10,842 nucleotides of DNA from Candidatus Planktophila sp. (GTDB lineage Bacteria; Actinomycetota; Actinomycetes; Nanopelagicales; Nanopelagicaceae), in contig JAURJS010000090.1 of the NCBI GenBank assembly GCA_030832135.1, forward strand, positions 1 to 10,842, in the 5' to 3' direction. The position numbers and the translations under genes are program-made. How positions within the stretch are numbered: position 1 is the first letter of the stretch; the number at the start of each line of letters is the position of its first letter. Positions 1-6,304 of the stretch are shown piece by piece. A model generated the notes under the pieces. It did no database searches, was not told the origin of the DNA, and was given only the letters and a program-made list of their open reading frames with translations.

Positions 1-750
1 AAGTAAGGTCGTAAAGGTGGTTGCAACACCAGCGTCATCAAATGAGTTCCCCGCGGCCGCCGAAGCAAGGCGTGCGATGCGCTCAGCTAGGAGGTTATCG
101 CTCCAAATCAAGGTCCAATCGACAATCTTCTCTAAAGTCGGTGATGTAGAGCCCAGGATGTATTCACTTGATAATGCAATTGCCTGCTTATGAGTTACTC
201 GTTTAAGGGTGGTCGCCAGCTTTCGATCTTTGAGAAATTTCTGAATATGGGTGACATCTTGCGCATAGAGATTGCTGTAATAAATGACGGTCTCTTTAGT
301 CGATCCAGAATTCAACTCTTTGATCTTACTGAGCGCGTTATATTCAAAACGCCCTAGCGAGGTACGTGACATCTTCTCTGCAACTTTATGGTCATAACTA
401 ATCCAAGGATCAAGTGAGCCTTGGATGACGACAGATTTACTATCAACACCAGCCCAGAGTGAAGTTGTGTAGCTATCTGATGGCGCGAGATATGTATATG
501 CCGCAGCTGCTGAGACCAACTTGATGACAGATGCCGGCTTTCGAGGAGAGTTCGCATTGGATTCAAATACAACCTCACCGCTCTTCTCATCGAGCACTAT
601 GACAGATGGATCGGCGAGAGTTGGAGTTGTCGCAAGTTGTGAGAAGACCTTTGATACGAGAAGAGTGTCAGCTGCCGTTGCTGGATTCTGCGGCAGCACC
701 ACTAGAGCTGCAAGAAGGCAGACTCCAGTTGAGATTCTCTTTCGTAACAT
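1..750 (-). CDS. dacB: D-alanyl-D-alanine carboxypeptidase/endopeptidase, PBP4 (peptidase S13) type, 3' end missing
   Basis: Secreted penicillin-binding protein that trims or cleaves peptidoglycan stem peptides outside the membrane. The 250 codons present start at ATG 750-748 and run off the left edge. Residues 1-27 are a signal peptide: basic MLRKR, a hydrophobic core, and an Ala-x-Ala-type cleavage region near PATAAD. The catalytic serine motif SxxK is Ser74-Val-Ile-Lys77, in the context KPASVIKL. The second motif is Ser217-Asp-Asn219 within WSDNLLAERIAR, which is typical of family S13. The KTG motif would lie beyond the edge. The distance between SxxK and SxN is about 143 residues, much shorter than the roughly 245 in E. 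coli PBP4, so the inserted domains seem reduced. The start lies 6 bases after the stop of the upstream membrane-protein gene, so the two are probably co-transcribed. The class call is firm; the exact substrate is inferred. Confidence 0.88.
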   Translation of the reverse strand, partial: MLRKRISTGVCLLAALVVLPQNPATAADTLLVSKVFSQLATTPTLADPSVIVLDEKSGEVVFESNANSPRKPASVIKLVSAAAAYTYLAPSDSYTTSLWAGVDSKSVVIQGSLDPWISYDHKVAEKMSRTSLGRFEYNALSKIKELNSGSTKETVIYYSNLYAQDVTHIQKFLKDRKLATTLKRVTHKQAIALSSEYILGSTSPTLEKIVDWTLIWSDNLLAERIARLASAAAGNSFDDAGVATTFTTLL

Positions 751-756
751 GGTGAG

Positions 757-1104
757 TTAAATGCCGACGGCGATAATGATGTTAAGGACTGTCAGGCCGA
801 GCATCGATCCCCAGACCCAGGTCTTCAAGTAACTCTTCTTCACATTTGCATAGCCCAAGAAGAGGATTGCTGTGAGAACAAGGGTCTTCACGCCGATCTT
901 TCCGTGATTGAGCTCTTCATCAGGATTTGCTTGGCTCCAAAATCCAACCATCACGATGCCAGCAACGAGGGCTGAGAGTGAGGCGTGAATGACGCCTGGG
1001 TTTAACTTGCGTGGGCTCTTCTGAACCTGCGATAGGAGCAATCCGAGGATTCCAAGGATGCTGATGATGTGAATACCGAGTGCGATATTAAATGCTGTCT
1101 TCAT
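757..1104 (-). CDS. Small four-helix integral membrane protein of unknown function
   Basis: A 115-residue protein that I do not recognise as a named family. It has four hydrophobic segments, at about residues 3-25, 35-56, 71-90 and 94-115, joined by short polar loops. The first loop is basic (QKSPRK) and the second acidic and polar (NPDEELNHGK). There is no signal peptide separate from helix 1, and almost nothing protrudes from the membrane. A histidine sits in each of the first two helices (His12, His40), which could be functional, but I cannot tie them to a role. It is the first gene of a leftward pair with the DD-carboxypeptidase, 6 bases downstream, which hints at a cell-envelope role. 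The ATG lies 23 bases from the start of the divergent methyltransferase gene. A candidate -10 (TAAACT, minus strand 1117-1112) would place the transcript start almost at the ATG, so the mRNA may be leaderless. Confidence 0.8.
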   Translation of the reverse strand: MKTAFNIALGIHIISILGILGLLLSQVQKSPRKLNPGVIHASLSALVAGIVMVGFWSQANPDEELNHGKIGVKTLVLTAILFLGYANVKKSYLKTWVWGSMLGLTVLNIIIAVGI

Positions 1105-1127
1105 GTCCTCTAGTTTAGAGTGCGCTT
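1105..1127. promoter_or_regulatory. Candidate shared bidirectional promoter (symmetric -10)
   Basis: The 23 bases between two divergent ATG codons contain the perfect inverted repeat CTCTA-GTT-TAGAG at 1108-1120. It yields a TANNNT -10 hexamer on each strand: TAGTTT at 1111-1116 on plus and TAAACT at 1117-1112 on minus. A start site about 7 bases downstream falls near 1123 (5 bases before the rightward ATG at 1128) and near 1105 (adjacent to the leftward ATG at 1104). The sequence is directly seen; promoter function and near-leaderless transcripts are inferred. The same repeat could instead be an operator. Confidence 0.5.
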
Positions 1128-1778
1128 ATGGAAATAAAGACACCGGCAGAGATCGGACCCGGTGAATTCTTCCCGGTAGTGGGCGTAGGTCCCCATCCAC
1201 AACCGTGGCCAACGGGAGAGCAATATGATCCCGAGCTTCTAGCCAACGGCGACCGGCGTAATGTCCTCGACCACTATCGCTACTGGAGCGTCGCAGCGAT
1301 CGTTGCTGACCTCAACACCAAACGACACAAATTACAGATAGCGATTGAGAATTGGCAGCATGACCTCAATATTGGCTCTGTTGTTCGCACAGCAAATGCC
1401 TTTAATGTCAGCGCGGTCCATATCATCGGTAAGCGTGATTGGAATAAGCGCGGTGCGATGGTCACAGATCGCTACCTCACCGTGATTCATCACCCAACGA
1501 TTGCGGACTTTGCGAAGTGGTGTTCAGAGAACTCTCTGCCAATTATCGGTATCGACAATGTTCCTTCATCACGCCATCTAGAAGGCTCTGCTCTCCCAGA
1601 AAGCTGCGTCTTGCTCTTCGGCCAAGAGGGTGCGGGAATGTCAGATGAAGGAATTGAAGTCTGTGAAGTCCTCTATGCAATCGAACAATATGGATCTACT
1701 CGATCAATGAATGCATCCGCTGCTGGCGCGATTGCGATGTATCACTGGGCTCTGCAACATCTTCCTAGAAAGAGCTAA
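1128..1778 (+). CDS. SpoU/TrmH-family RNA 2'-O-methyltransferase
   Basis: A cytoplasmic SAM-dependent methyltransferase of 216 residues with the trefoil-knot SPOUT fold, expected to methylate a ribose 2'-OH in rRNA or tRNA. All three SpoU motifs are visible. Motif 1 is NIGSVVRTANAF at about residues 81-92, with the catalytic Arg at 87. Motif 2 is LLFGQEGAGMS at 162-172. Motif 3 includes SMNASAAGAIAMYHW at 193-207. The first 55 residues lack the usual L30e-like substrate domain. They instead carry a Gly/Pro-rich stretch (VGVGPHPQPWP) followed by YDPELLANGDRRNVLDHYRYW, a layout I associate with an actinobacterial subgroup of unassigned target. ATG 1128 is the likely start because the divergent gene begins 23 bases upstream. 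Its stop lies 8 bases from the convergent TPR gene. The family is sure; the modified nucleotide is unknown. Confidence 0.93.
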   Translation: MEIKTPAEIGPGEFFPVVGVGPHPQPWPTGEQYDPELLANGDRRNVLDHYRYWSVAAIVADLNTKRHKLQIAIENWQHDLNIGSVVRTANAFNVSAVHIIGKRDWNKRGAMVTDRYLTVIHHPTIADFAKWCSENSLPIIGIDNVPSSRHLEGSALPESCVLLFGQEGAGMSDEGIEVCEVLYAIEQYGSTRSMNASAAGAIAMYHWALQHLPRKS

Positions 1779-1786
1779 GAAGCTAA

Positions 1787-2716
1787 TTAGTTGAGCGCCT
1801 CTTTGACTGATGCGAGTCGTCTCTCAACTTCATCAGCCTCTTCTATCCGACCTAGCTCGCGCATCACAACTGCCATCTTTGACTCAATCTCGATGATAAA
1901 TTCAAAGTCTTTTGCATCTTCATCAGCGGTGATTTGTAGGACGTTATCCAAGGTAGATAAGCCATCTTCAAGCTTGCCTAAGAGAATTTCTGCGCGGCCA
2001 TATTCATAGAGTGCAAAGGTTTCTCGGCGGTGATCGTGAGCAGTTTCAAAGACATCAATCGCCTTTTGCGCAGCTTCGAGTGCTTTCTCGCCTTCACCTA
2101 GCTCATTGAAACATGATGCAATCTTCTGATCGCAGCGAGCAATATGGAGAACTTCTTTCTCTGCCTTAAAGGTTGCTCGAGCTTCCTGGAAGCAGATGAT
2201 TGCCTCGTTGTAATTCTTGAGTTCTCGCTGAGCGCATCCGATGAGATGCATATCGTTTGCTGCGCTGATGTTATTTCCATCAACGAGGTGCTCTTGCGCG
2301 CACTCATACATAATCTCAATTACTTTTTCATAATTCTTCGATGAGTACCACCACTCGCCCAATGTGCAGGCAAGTTCTAGCGCGATTGGAGATTTGTTCT
2401 CACGGAGAAGCTCAACAGCTTTCGACATCGCAGTTGCCGCCTCTTCCATCCGCTTCAACTGATTGAGGTTGTAGCCGATTGCAGAATATGCCTGAGCCAA
2501 CCCTTCGCTCGGCGCACCCGCTCCAAGTTCTGAGTAGATATCGCGCGCAGTTTCAGCGAGCGCCAAAGCTTCGTCATATTGGCCACGCGCAAAGATGCGG
2601 GCGCTGAGTTCGTAGTAGGTATCTGCTCGTTCTTGGCCGGTGACCTCGGGGATTCGATCCCAGAGCATCTCTTCGGTCAGGATTTCGTCGCCATTGTCAT
2701 GATCATCGCTACTCAT
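1787..2716 (-). CDS. Cytoplasmic TPR-repeat protein of unknown function
   Basis: A 309-residue all-helical protein made of about seven tetratricopeptide-like helix pairs. They begin near residues 31, 73, 113, 152, 193, 233 and 274. Typical TPR positions are present, for example YYELSARIFARGQYDEALALAETA, HLIGCAQRELKNYNEAIICF and IASCFNELGEGEKALEAA. The first 20 residues are very acidic. There is no signal peptide, membrane segment or fused enzyme domain, so it probably acts as a protein-protein scaffold; the partner is unknown. The ATG at 2716-2714 is preceded by AAGGAAGG with a 6-base spacing, a good ribosome binding site. A weak -10 candidate, TAGAGT, lies on the minus strand at 2755-2750. 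The gene diverges from the metal-uptake operon and converges on the methyltransferase gene with an 8-base gap. Confidence 0.85.
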   Translation of the reverse strand: MSSDDHDNGDEILTEEMLWDRIPEVTGQERADTYYELSARIFARGQYDEALALAETARDIYSELGAGAPSEGLAQAYSAIGYNLNQLKRMEEAATAMSKAVELLRENKSPIALELACTLGEWWYSSKNYEKVIEIMYECAQEHLVDGNNISAANDMHLIGCAQRELKNYNEAIICFQEARATFKAEKEVLHIARCDQKIASCFNELGEGEKALEAAQKAIDVFETAHDHRRETFALYEYGRAEILLGKLEDGLSTLDNVLQITADEDAKDFEFIIEIESKMAVVMRELGRIEEADEVERRLASVKEALN

Positions 2717-2845
2717 GTGGCACCTTCCTTAGAACTTCTAATTCCCCGCACTCTAGACCTAACGCCTTCGAGAGGGTGGATATTTCCTTAAAGTTGACCG
2801 GTCTCTCAAGTGGCATCTCCCCTACAAATCCTCTACCCTTTCTAC

Positions 2846-2862
2846 TTGCAAATGATTTGCAT
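2846..2862. promoter_or_regulatory. Nur-like (Fur-family) operator upstream of the ECF metal-uptake operon
   Basis: TTGCAAATGATTTGCAT contains a perfect 7-1-7 inverted repeat, TGCAAAT-G-ATTTGCA, at 2847-2861. It fits the Streptomyces Nur box as I recall it (tTGCaa-N5-ttGCAA) with one mismatch at the outer edge. Nur is the nickel-responsive Fur-family repressor. The site lies 22 bases before the GTG of cbiM. A possible -10, TACCCT at 2834-2839, would put the transcription start inside the operator, as expected for repression. Actinobacterial Zur boxes are also 7-1-7 palindromes around a similar core, so zinc control is the main alternative; the TGC/GCA ends favour Nur. Confidence 0.7.
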
Positions 2863-2871
2863 CTAGGGCTC

Positions 2872-2877
2872 AGGAGG
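2872..2877 (+). promoter_or_regulatory. Strong ribosome binding site fixing the GTG start of cbiM
   Basis: AGGAGG lies 7 bases before the GTG at 2885. It fixes the start so that the protein begins Met-His-Ile-Pro-Asp-Gly. This matters because the N-terminal amine and His2 are metal ligands in this family. Confidence 0.88.
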
Positions 2878-2884
2878 CGCGGCC

Positions 2885-3553
2885 GTGCATATTCCAGACG
2901 GATTTATCGATATCAAGACCTCAGCCGCTGTCGGCTCTGCCGCTGTGATCGCTATCGCTGCCTCTCTCCGTGGCGCTAAGGCTCAATTAACCGAGAAGAG
3001 CGCTCCACTAGCCGGCCTCACAGCTGTCTTCGTCTTCGCCGTTCAGATGCTCAACTTCCCAGTCGCTGCTGGAACCTCTGGCCATCTCCTCGGTGGCGCC
3101 CTCGCAGCTGTTCTTGTCGGCCCCTATGCGGCAACTTTGGCGATCACCGTCGTCTTAATCATTCAAGCATTTCTCTTTGCAGATGGTGGACTAACAGCTC
3201 TTGGTCTCAACCTCTTCAATATGTCGATTATCGGAGTCTGGGTTGGCTACGGAATCTTCCTTCTTGTTCGTAAGGCGTTACCAAAGAACAAGTCTTCCGT
3301 CGCAATCGCAGCAGGTGCGGCAGGCTTTATCTCTGTTCCAGCAGCAGCGGCAGGTTTTGTACTGCAATATGCGGTCGGCGCAACTGCTACATATGAAACT
3401 TCAACAGTATTTACCGCAATGATCAGCACTCATCTCTTGATCGGAATCGGTGAAGCGATTATCACCTTTATGACCGTGAGCGCAGTTCTTGCAAGTCGAT
3501 CAGATCTTGTATTTGGCTATAAGGGCAATGCTCACGAGTTGGAGATTCGATAA
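2885..3553 (+). CDS. cbiM: ECF transporter metal-specificity subunit CbiM/NikM (nickel or cobalt uptake)
   Basis: A 222-residue polytopic membrane protein that binds Ni2+ or Co2+ and passes it through an energy-coupling-factor ABC complex. It begins MHIPDGFID, the family hallmark. In the characterised NikM structure the metal is held by the Met1 amine, His2 and His67. Here His2 is present and His67 falls exactly in GTSGHLLGG. Hydrophobic helices fill the rest, at about residues 12-28, 40-60, 64-90, 98-120, 135-160 and 175-205. Start is GTG with a perfect Shine-Dalgarno sequence 7 bases upstream. The stop TAA overlaps the next ATG by one base. It heads a four-gene operon with the small, T and ATPase subunits. 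The Nur-like operator just upstream favours nickel over cobalt, which the protein sequence alone does not decide. Confidence 0.94.
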   Translation: MHIPDGFIDIKTSAAVGSAAVIAIAASLRGAKAQLTEKSAPLAGLTAVFVFAVQMLNFPVAAGTSGHLLGGALAAVLVGPYAATLAITVVLIIQAFLFADGGLTALGLNLFNMSIIGVWVGYGIFLLVRKALPKNKSSVAIAAGAAGFISVPAAAAGFVLQYAVGATATYETSTVFTAMISTHLLIGIGEAIITFMTVSAVLASRSDLVFGYKGNAHELEIR

Positions 3554-3858
3554 TGGAGAAAGTTTCAAATAAGAAGTTTTATATCGGTGGGCTATTGGTC
3601 TCACTCGTGCTCGCAGGTTTTGTCTCTTTCTATGCCTCATCACATCCTGATGGACTTGAGAAGGTTGCAGAGGAAGTCGGGTTCCTTGAGACTGCGAAAG
3701 ACCCTGCGACAGCAGGTAGCGCTCTCGCTGACTACGGCGTAGCGGGCGTTGAGAATGAACGAGCCTCTGTTGGAGTTGCAGGAGTTATTGGCGTTGCAGC
3801 CACAGGCGTAGTCGCAACTGGACTCTTCATCTATCTCGGTAAGCGCAAGAAGAGTTAA
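3553..3858 (+). CDS. PDGLE-domain small subunit of the ECF metal transporter (CbiN/NikN role)
   Basis: A 101-residue protein with two membrane helices, at about residues 9-29 and 72-94, and an extracytoplasmic stretch between them. Right after helix 1 comes SSHPDGLEKVAEEVGF, whose PDGLE box (residues 32-36) defines this family, found with or fused to CbiM/NikM proteins. It ends in a basic cytoplasmic tail (GKRKKS), consistent with both termini inside. By position between the M and Q genes it plays the auxiliary role of CbiN or NikN, which helps load metal into the M subunit. The ATG overlaps the cbiM stop by one base (TAATG), implying translational coupling. I leave the symbol blank because the sequence is PDGLE-type and I cannot show that it is a classical CbiN. 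Confidence 0.87.
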   Translation: MEKVSNKKFYIGGLLVSLVLAGFVSFYASSHPDGLEKVAEEVGFLETAKDPATAGSALADYGVAGVENERASVGVAGVIGVAATGVVATGLFIYLGKRKKS

Positions 3859-3864
3859 TTCTTG

Positions 3865-4665
3865 ATGCGCGAAAGTGGTGAAGCTGCCCACGGTCACCAC
3901 CACGGTCACGATGTAGGCGAACGCCTCTATATCCACCGCCACTCACCCCTCCATGATCTTCCGCCGCACTTAAAAATCGTTTCTTTGCTGACGTTTTTGA
4001 TCATCTGCGTTGCTACACCGATTCAGAACTATTGGGCATTTATTGGCTTCGCAATTGTTATCACCACCTTGTTAGCTACGGCGAAACTTCCTGTACTTAC
4101 TATCGCTAAGCGCGCCACTATTGAGATCCCTTTCTTAGTATTCGCCTTTCTAATGCCCTTCTTCTCCAAAGGTGAGCGCTTTGAGATTCTATTCTTTGAA
4201 ATCTCTCGTCCAGGTGCAATCGCCGCCCTATCAATCATCACCAAGGGAACGCTCGGCGTTCTCACCGCTATCTTGCTATCAGGTTCAACACCTGCTCGTG
4301 AAATCCTTCGTGGATTTGAATTGTTGAAGATGCCTTCTCTCCTTGTTCAAATCATGACTTTTATGTTGCGCTATATGAATGTCATCACCGATGAGATGGA
4401 GCGTATGAAGGTTGCGCGTCTCTCTCGTGGTTTTGAAGAGCGTGGAATTCGCGACTGGAAATTTATCGCAGGCACCGCTGGCGCACTCTTTGTTCGATCA
4501 TACGAACGAGGTGAGCGAGTCCACACTTCAATGATTGCCCGTGGATACACGGGAGAACTTCCCAAGACAGAGATACCAGAAATCAATTCTTCAAATAAGT
4601 TTCTCGCTGTTGGTATTCCACTTGCAGCCCTTATCATCACATCAGTAACTGGAGCCCTCTTATGA
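3865..4665 (+). CDS. cbiQ: ECF transporter transmembrane coupling subunit CbiQ/NikQ with His-rich N-terminus
   Basis: The T component (about 266 residues) links the metal-binding subunit to the ATPase. Membrane helices lie at about residues 38-52, 56-72, 86-100 and 115-140, with a last one at 246-264. Between residues 150 and 230 are the amphipathic coupling helices carrying the two Arg-Gly motifs that contact the ATPase: SRGF at 187-190 and ARGY at 225-228. The first 35 residues are odd, with nine histidines including the cluster HGHHHGH at 9-15, a likely metal-binding tail. The start is taken as ATG 3865. A TTG directly before it at 3862 would add one residue and is better spaced from the weak AAGAAGAG at 3847-3854, so it remains possible. 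The gene starts 6 bases after the previous stop and overlaps cbiO by ATGA. Confidence 0.92.
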   Translation: MRESGEAAHGHHHGHDVGERLYIHRHSPLHDLPPHLKIVSLLTFLIICVATPIQNYWAFIGFAIVITTLLATAKLPVLTIAKRATIEIPFLVFAFLMPFFSKGERFEILFFEISRPGAIAALSIITKGTLGVLTAILLSGSTPAREILRGFELLKMPSLLVQIMTFMLRYMNVITDEMERMKVARLSRGFEERGIRDWKFIAGTAGALFVRSYERGERVHTSMIARGYTGELPKTEIPEINSSNKFLAVGIPLAALIITSVTGALL

Positions 4666-5408
4666 GCACACCATCACTCGAAATATCAGGTTTGGCCTTT
4701 GCATATCCTGATGGGAATCAAGCGCTCTTCGGTGTAAACCTCACTGTAAAGAAGGGTGAGCGAGTTGCACTGTTGGGTCCTAATGGCGCAGGTAAGACAA
4801 CGCTGGTTATGCACCTCAACGGCATCCATGCAGCACAACGTGGCACCGTCGCTATCGCTGGCGAGAAGATTGATGCCTCCGATAAGGAATCACTTAAGAA
4901 GATCCGTTCTCGTGTGGGAATTGTCTTTCAAGACCCAGATGACCAGCTCTTTATGCCTACCGTTCGAGAAGATATCGCCTTCGGCCCATACAACATGGGC
5001 TTTCGCGGTAGCGAACTCGATGCAATCGTCGATGAAGCGCTATCGCAGGTCGGCATGCTCGACTTCGCAGATCGCGCCCCTCACCATCTCTCTTTCGGCC
5101 AACGTCGTCGCGTTGCAGTTGCGGGAGTCTTGGCGATGAAGCCAGAAATTCTTGTGCTCGATGAGCCATCATCAAATCTCGATCCAGCAAGCCGTCGTGA
5201 GTTAGCAACAATTCTTAAATCGCTCGACATCACAATCTTCATGGTCACCCACGACCTGCCTTATGCGCTGGAACTCTGCGAACGAGCTGTTGTATTGAGC
5301 GGTGGATTAATCGCGGAAGATAGCCCAACGCGAGCTCTACTTGCAGATGGCCAGAAGCTGGCCAAGTACCGCCTAGAACTTCCTGCAGGATTTACTGTCT
5401 CTGCTTAA
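4662..5408 (+). CDS. cbiO: ECF transporter ATP-binding subunit CbiO/NikO
   Basis: A cytoplasmic ABC ATPase of 248 residues that powers the nickel/cobalt ECF importer. Everything needed for hydrolysis is visible: an aromatic A-loop in FAYPDG (Tyr15), Walker A GPNGAGKTT at 39-47, Q-loop Gln90 in VFQDPDDQLF, signature LSFGQ at 143-147, Walker B ILVLDEP at 163-169 with Glu168, D-loop SNLD at 171-174, and switch His197 in VTHDL. The signature has Phe where most ABC proteins have Gly (LSGGQ), which is common in CbiO/NikO proteins. Only one ATPase gene is present, so it probably works as a homodimer. Its ATG overlaps the cbiQ stop (ATGA). The last 17 bases overlap the 3' end of the convergent EamA gene, leaving no room for a normal terminator. 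Confidence 0.95.
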   Translation: MSTPSLEISGLAFAYPDGNQALFGVNLTVKKGERVALLGPNGAGKTTLVMHLNGIHAAQRGTVAIAGEKIDASDKESLKKIRSRVGIVFQDPDDQLFMPTVREDIAFGPYNMGFRGSELDAIVDEALSQVGMLDFADRAPHHLSFGQRRRVAVAGVLAMKPEILVLDEPSSNLDPASRRELATILKSLDITIFMVTHDLPYALELCERAVVLSGGLIAEDSPTRALLADGQKLAKYRLELPAGFTVSA

Positions 5409-6288
5409 CAAGTTTTAACCGCTCTTGTGCGATGGCGGCACCAAGGAGAACAACAACTGCGCCAATTGGCTCATTCCAGGTGATGTGTTCTCCGAGGAAA
5501 AGTATTCCTACGATGACAGCAACAACAGGAGTTAAGTAAGTAACGCTGCTAGCAATGGCACTACCAGCAATCTGCATCACCTTAAAGTTCCATAGATATG
5601 CAAAGCCGCTGCCAAAGATTCCAAGTGCCAGCATTGATGCAACTGGACCAGTTTCTAGAGTGTTAAATGAGATCCCATCAATGAGATAAATCGGCAATAA
5701 GGTAAAGCTGGCTAGGATTAGTTGTTGCGCCACAATCGCCTCAGACTTGATTCCAAGTGGAATGACAAACTTTCTTGTGTAAGGAAATGAGAAGCCGTAG
5801 CAGGTAACTGCCAATAACAAAATCGCCACTGCCCACCAGGGATTATCACCAAGCCCATTCCATGCACCAAGAACGATCAATACCCCGGCAAAACCAATCA
5901 GGAGCCCGATTATCTGACTTCTCTTGGGCTGTTCTGAGCGATTAACGAGGAGAATTGCAATCAAAGTCATCAGCGGGGTCACAGCGTTGATGATTCCTGC
6001 CAGAATCGAAGTTACCTCAGTCTCTGCTAAGGCGAAGAAAATACCGGGAAAGACATTGAGTAGTAGTGAAACTATCCAGATATGTAAGAGGCTTTTGAGA
6101 TTATTTGGCAGCTCAATCTTCTTATATTTCGCATAGGAATAGAGAGTGAGCGCACCTAGGGAGCATCTAAAGAAAGCCACGCCCACCGGTGAGAGGAACT
6201 CAAGTCCACTCTTAATAAATATAAATGAGCAACCCCAGACAAACCCTAAGACAAGATAAGTCGGTAACCAGGAGCTGCTCTTCTTCAC
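5392..6288 (-). CDS. EamA-domain transporter of the drug/metabolite (DMT) superfamily
   Basis: A 298-residue inner-membrane protein with ten predicted helices arranged as two EamA repeats, at about residues 10-141 and 151-288. Family features include VWGCSFIFIKSGLEFLSPV near the start, NAVTPLMTLIAILLVNRSE ending repeat 1, and TYLTPVVAVIVGILFLGEH with WNEPIGAVVVLLG ending repeat 2. Such proteins usually export amino acids or other small metabolites; the substrate cannot be read from sequence. Start is GTG at 6288, just before helix 1. No convincing Shine-Dalgarno sequence precedes it, so translation may be coupled to the LuxR-type gene, which ends 16 bases upstream. That spacing also suggests one operon and that the regulator may control this exporter. 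The 3' end overlaps cbiO by 17 bases on the opposite strand. Confidence 0.92.
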   Translation of the reverse strand: MKKSSSWLPTYLVLGFVWGCSFIFIKSGLEFLSPVGVAFFRCSLGALTLYSYAKYKKIELPNNLKSLLHIWIVSLLLNVFPGIFFALAETEVTSILAGIINAVTPLMTLIAILLVNRSEQPKRSQIIGLLIGFAGVLIVLGAWNGLGDNPWWAVAILLLAVTCYGFSFPYTRKFVIPLGIKSEAIVAQQLILASFTLLPIYLIDGISFNTLETGPVASMLALGIFGSGFAYLWNFKVMQIAGSAIASSVTYLTPVVAVIVGILFLGEHITWNEPIGAVVVLLGAAIAQERLKLVKQRQ

Positions 6289-6304
6289 CCGGAGAGATTA
6301 CCCT

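Noticed and set aside
1779-1786. Terminator between the methyltransferase and TPR genes
   Set aside because: The gap is 8 bases and the surrounding AGCTAAGAAGCTAATTAG gives no stable GC stem followed by a U-run on either strand.
2144-2344. Open frame on the plus strand opposite the TPR gene
   Set aside because: It is antisense to a coherent TPR-repeat protein with a good ribosome site, and its translation shows no family features.
2794-2828. TTGACC at 2794 with TACAAA at 2823 as a -35/-10 promoter for cbiM
   Set aside because: The spacing is 23 bases, well beyond the usual 16-19, so the pair is not a credible promoter.
2717-2884. Possible cobalamin or NiCo riboswitch upstream of cbiM
   Set aside because: No conserved B12-box-like element or NiCo multi-stem core is visible. 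The leader after the likely start site is short, and the palindromic operator explains the control better.
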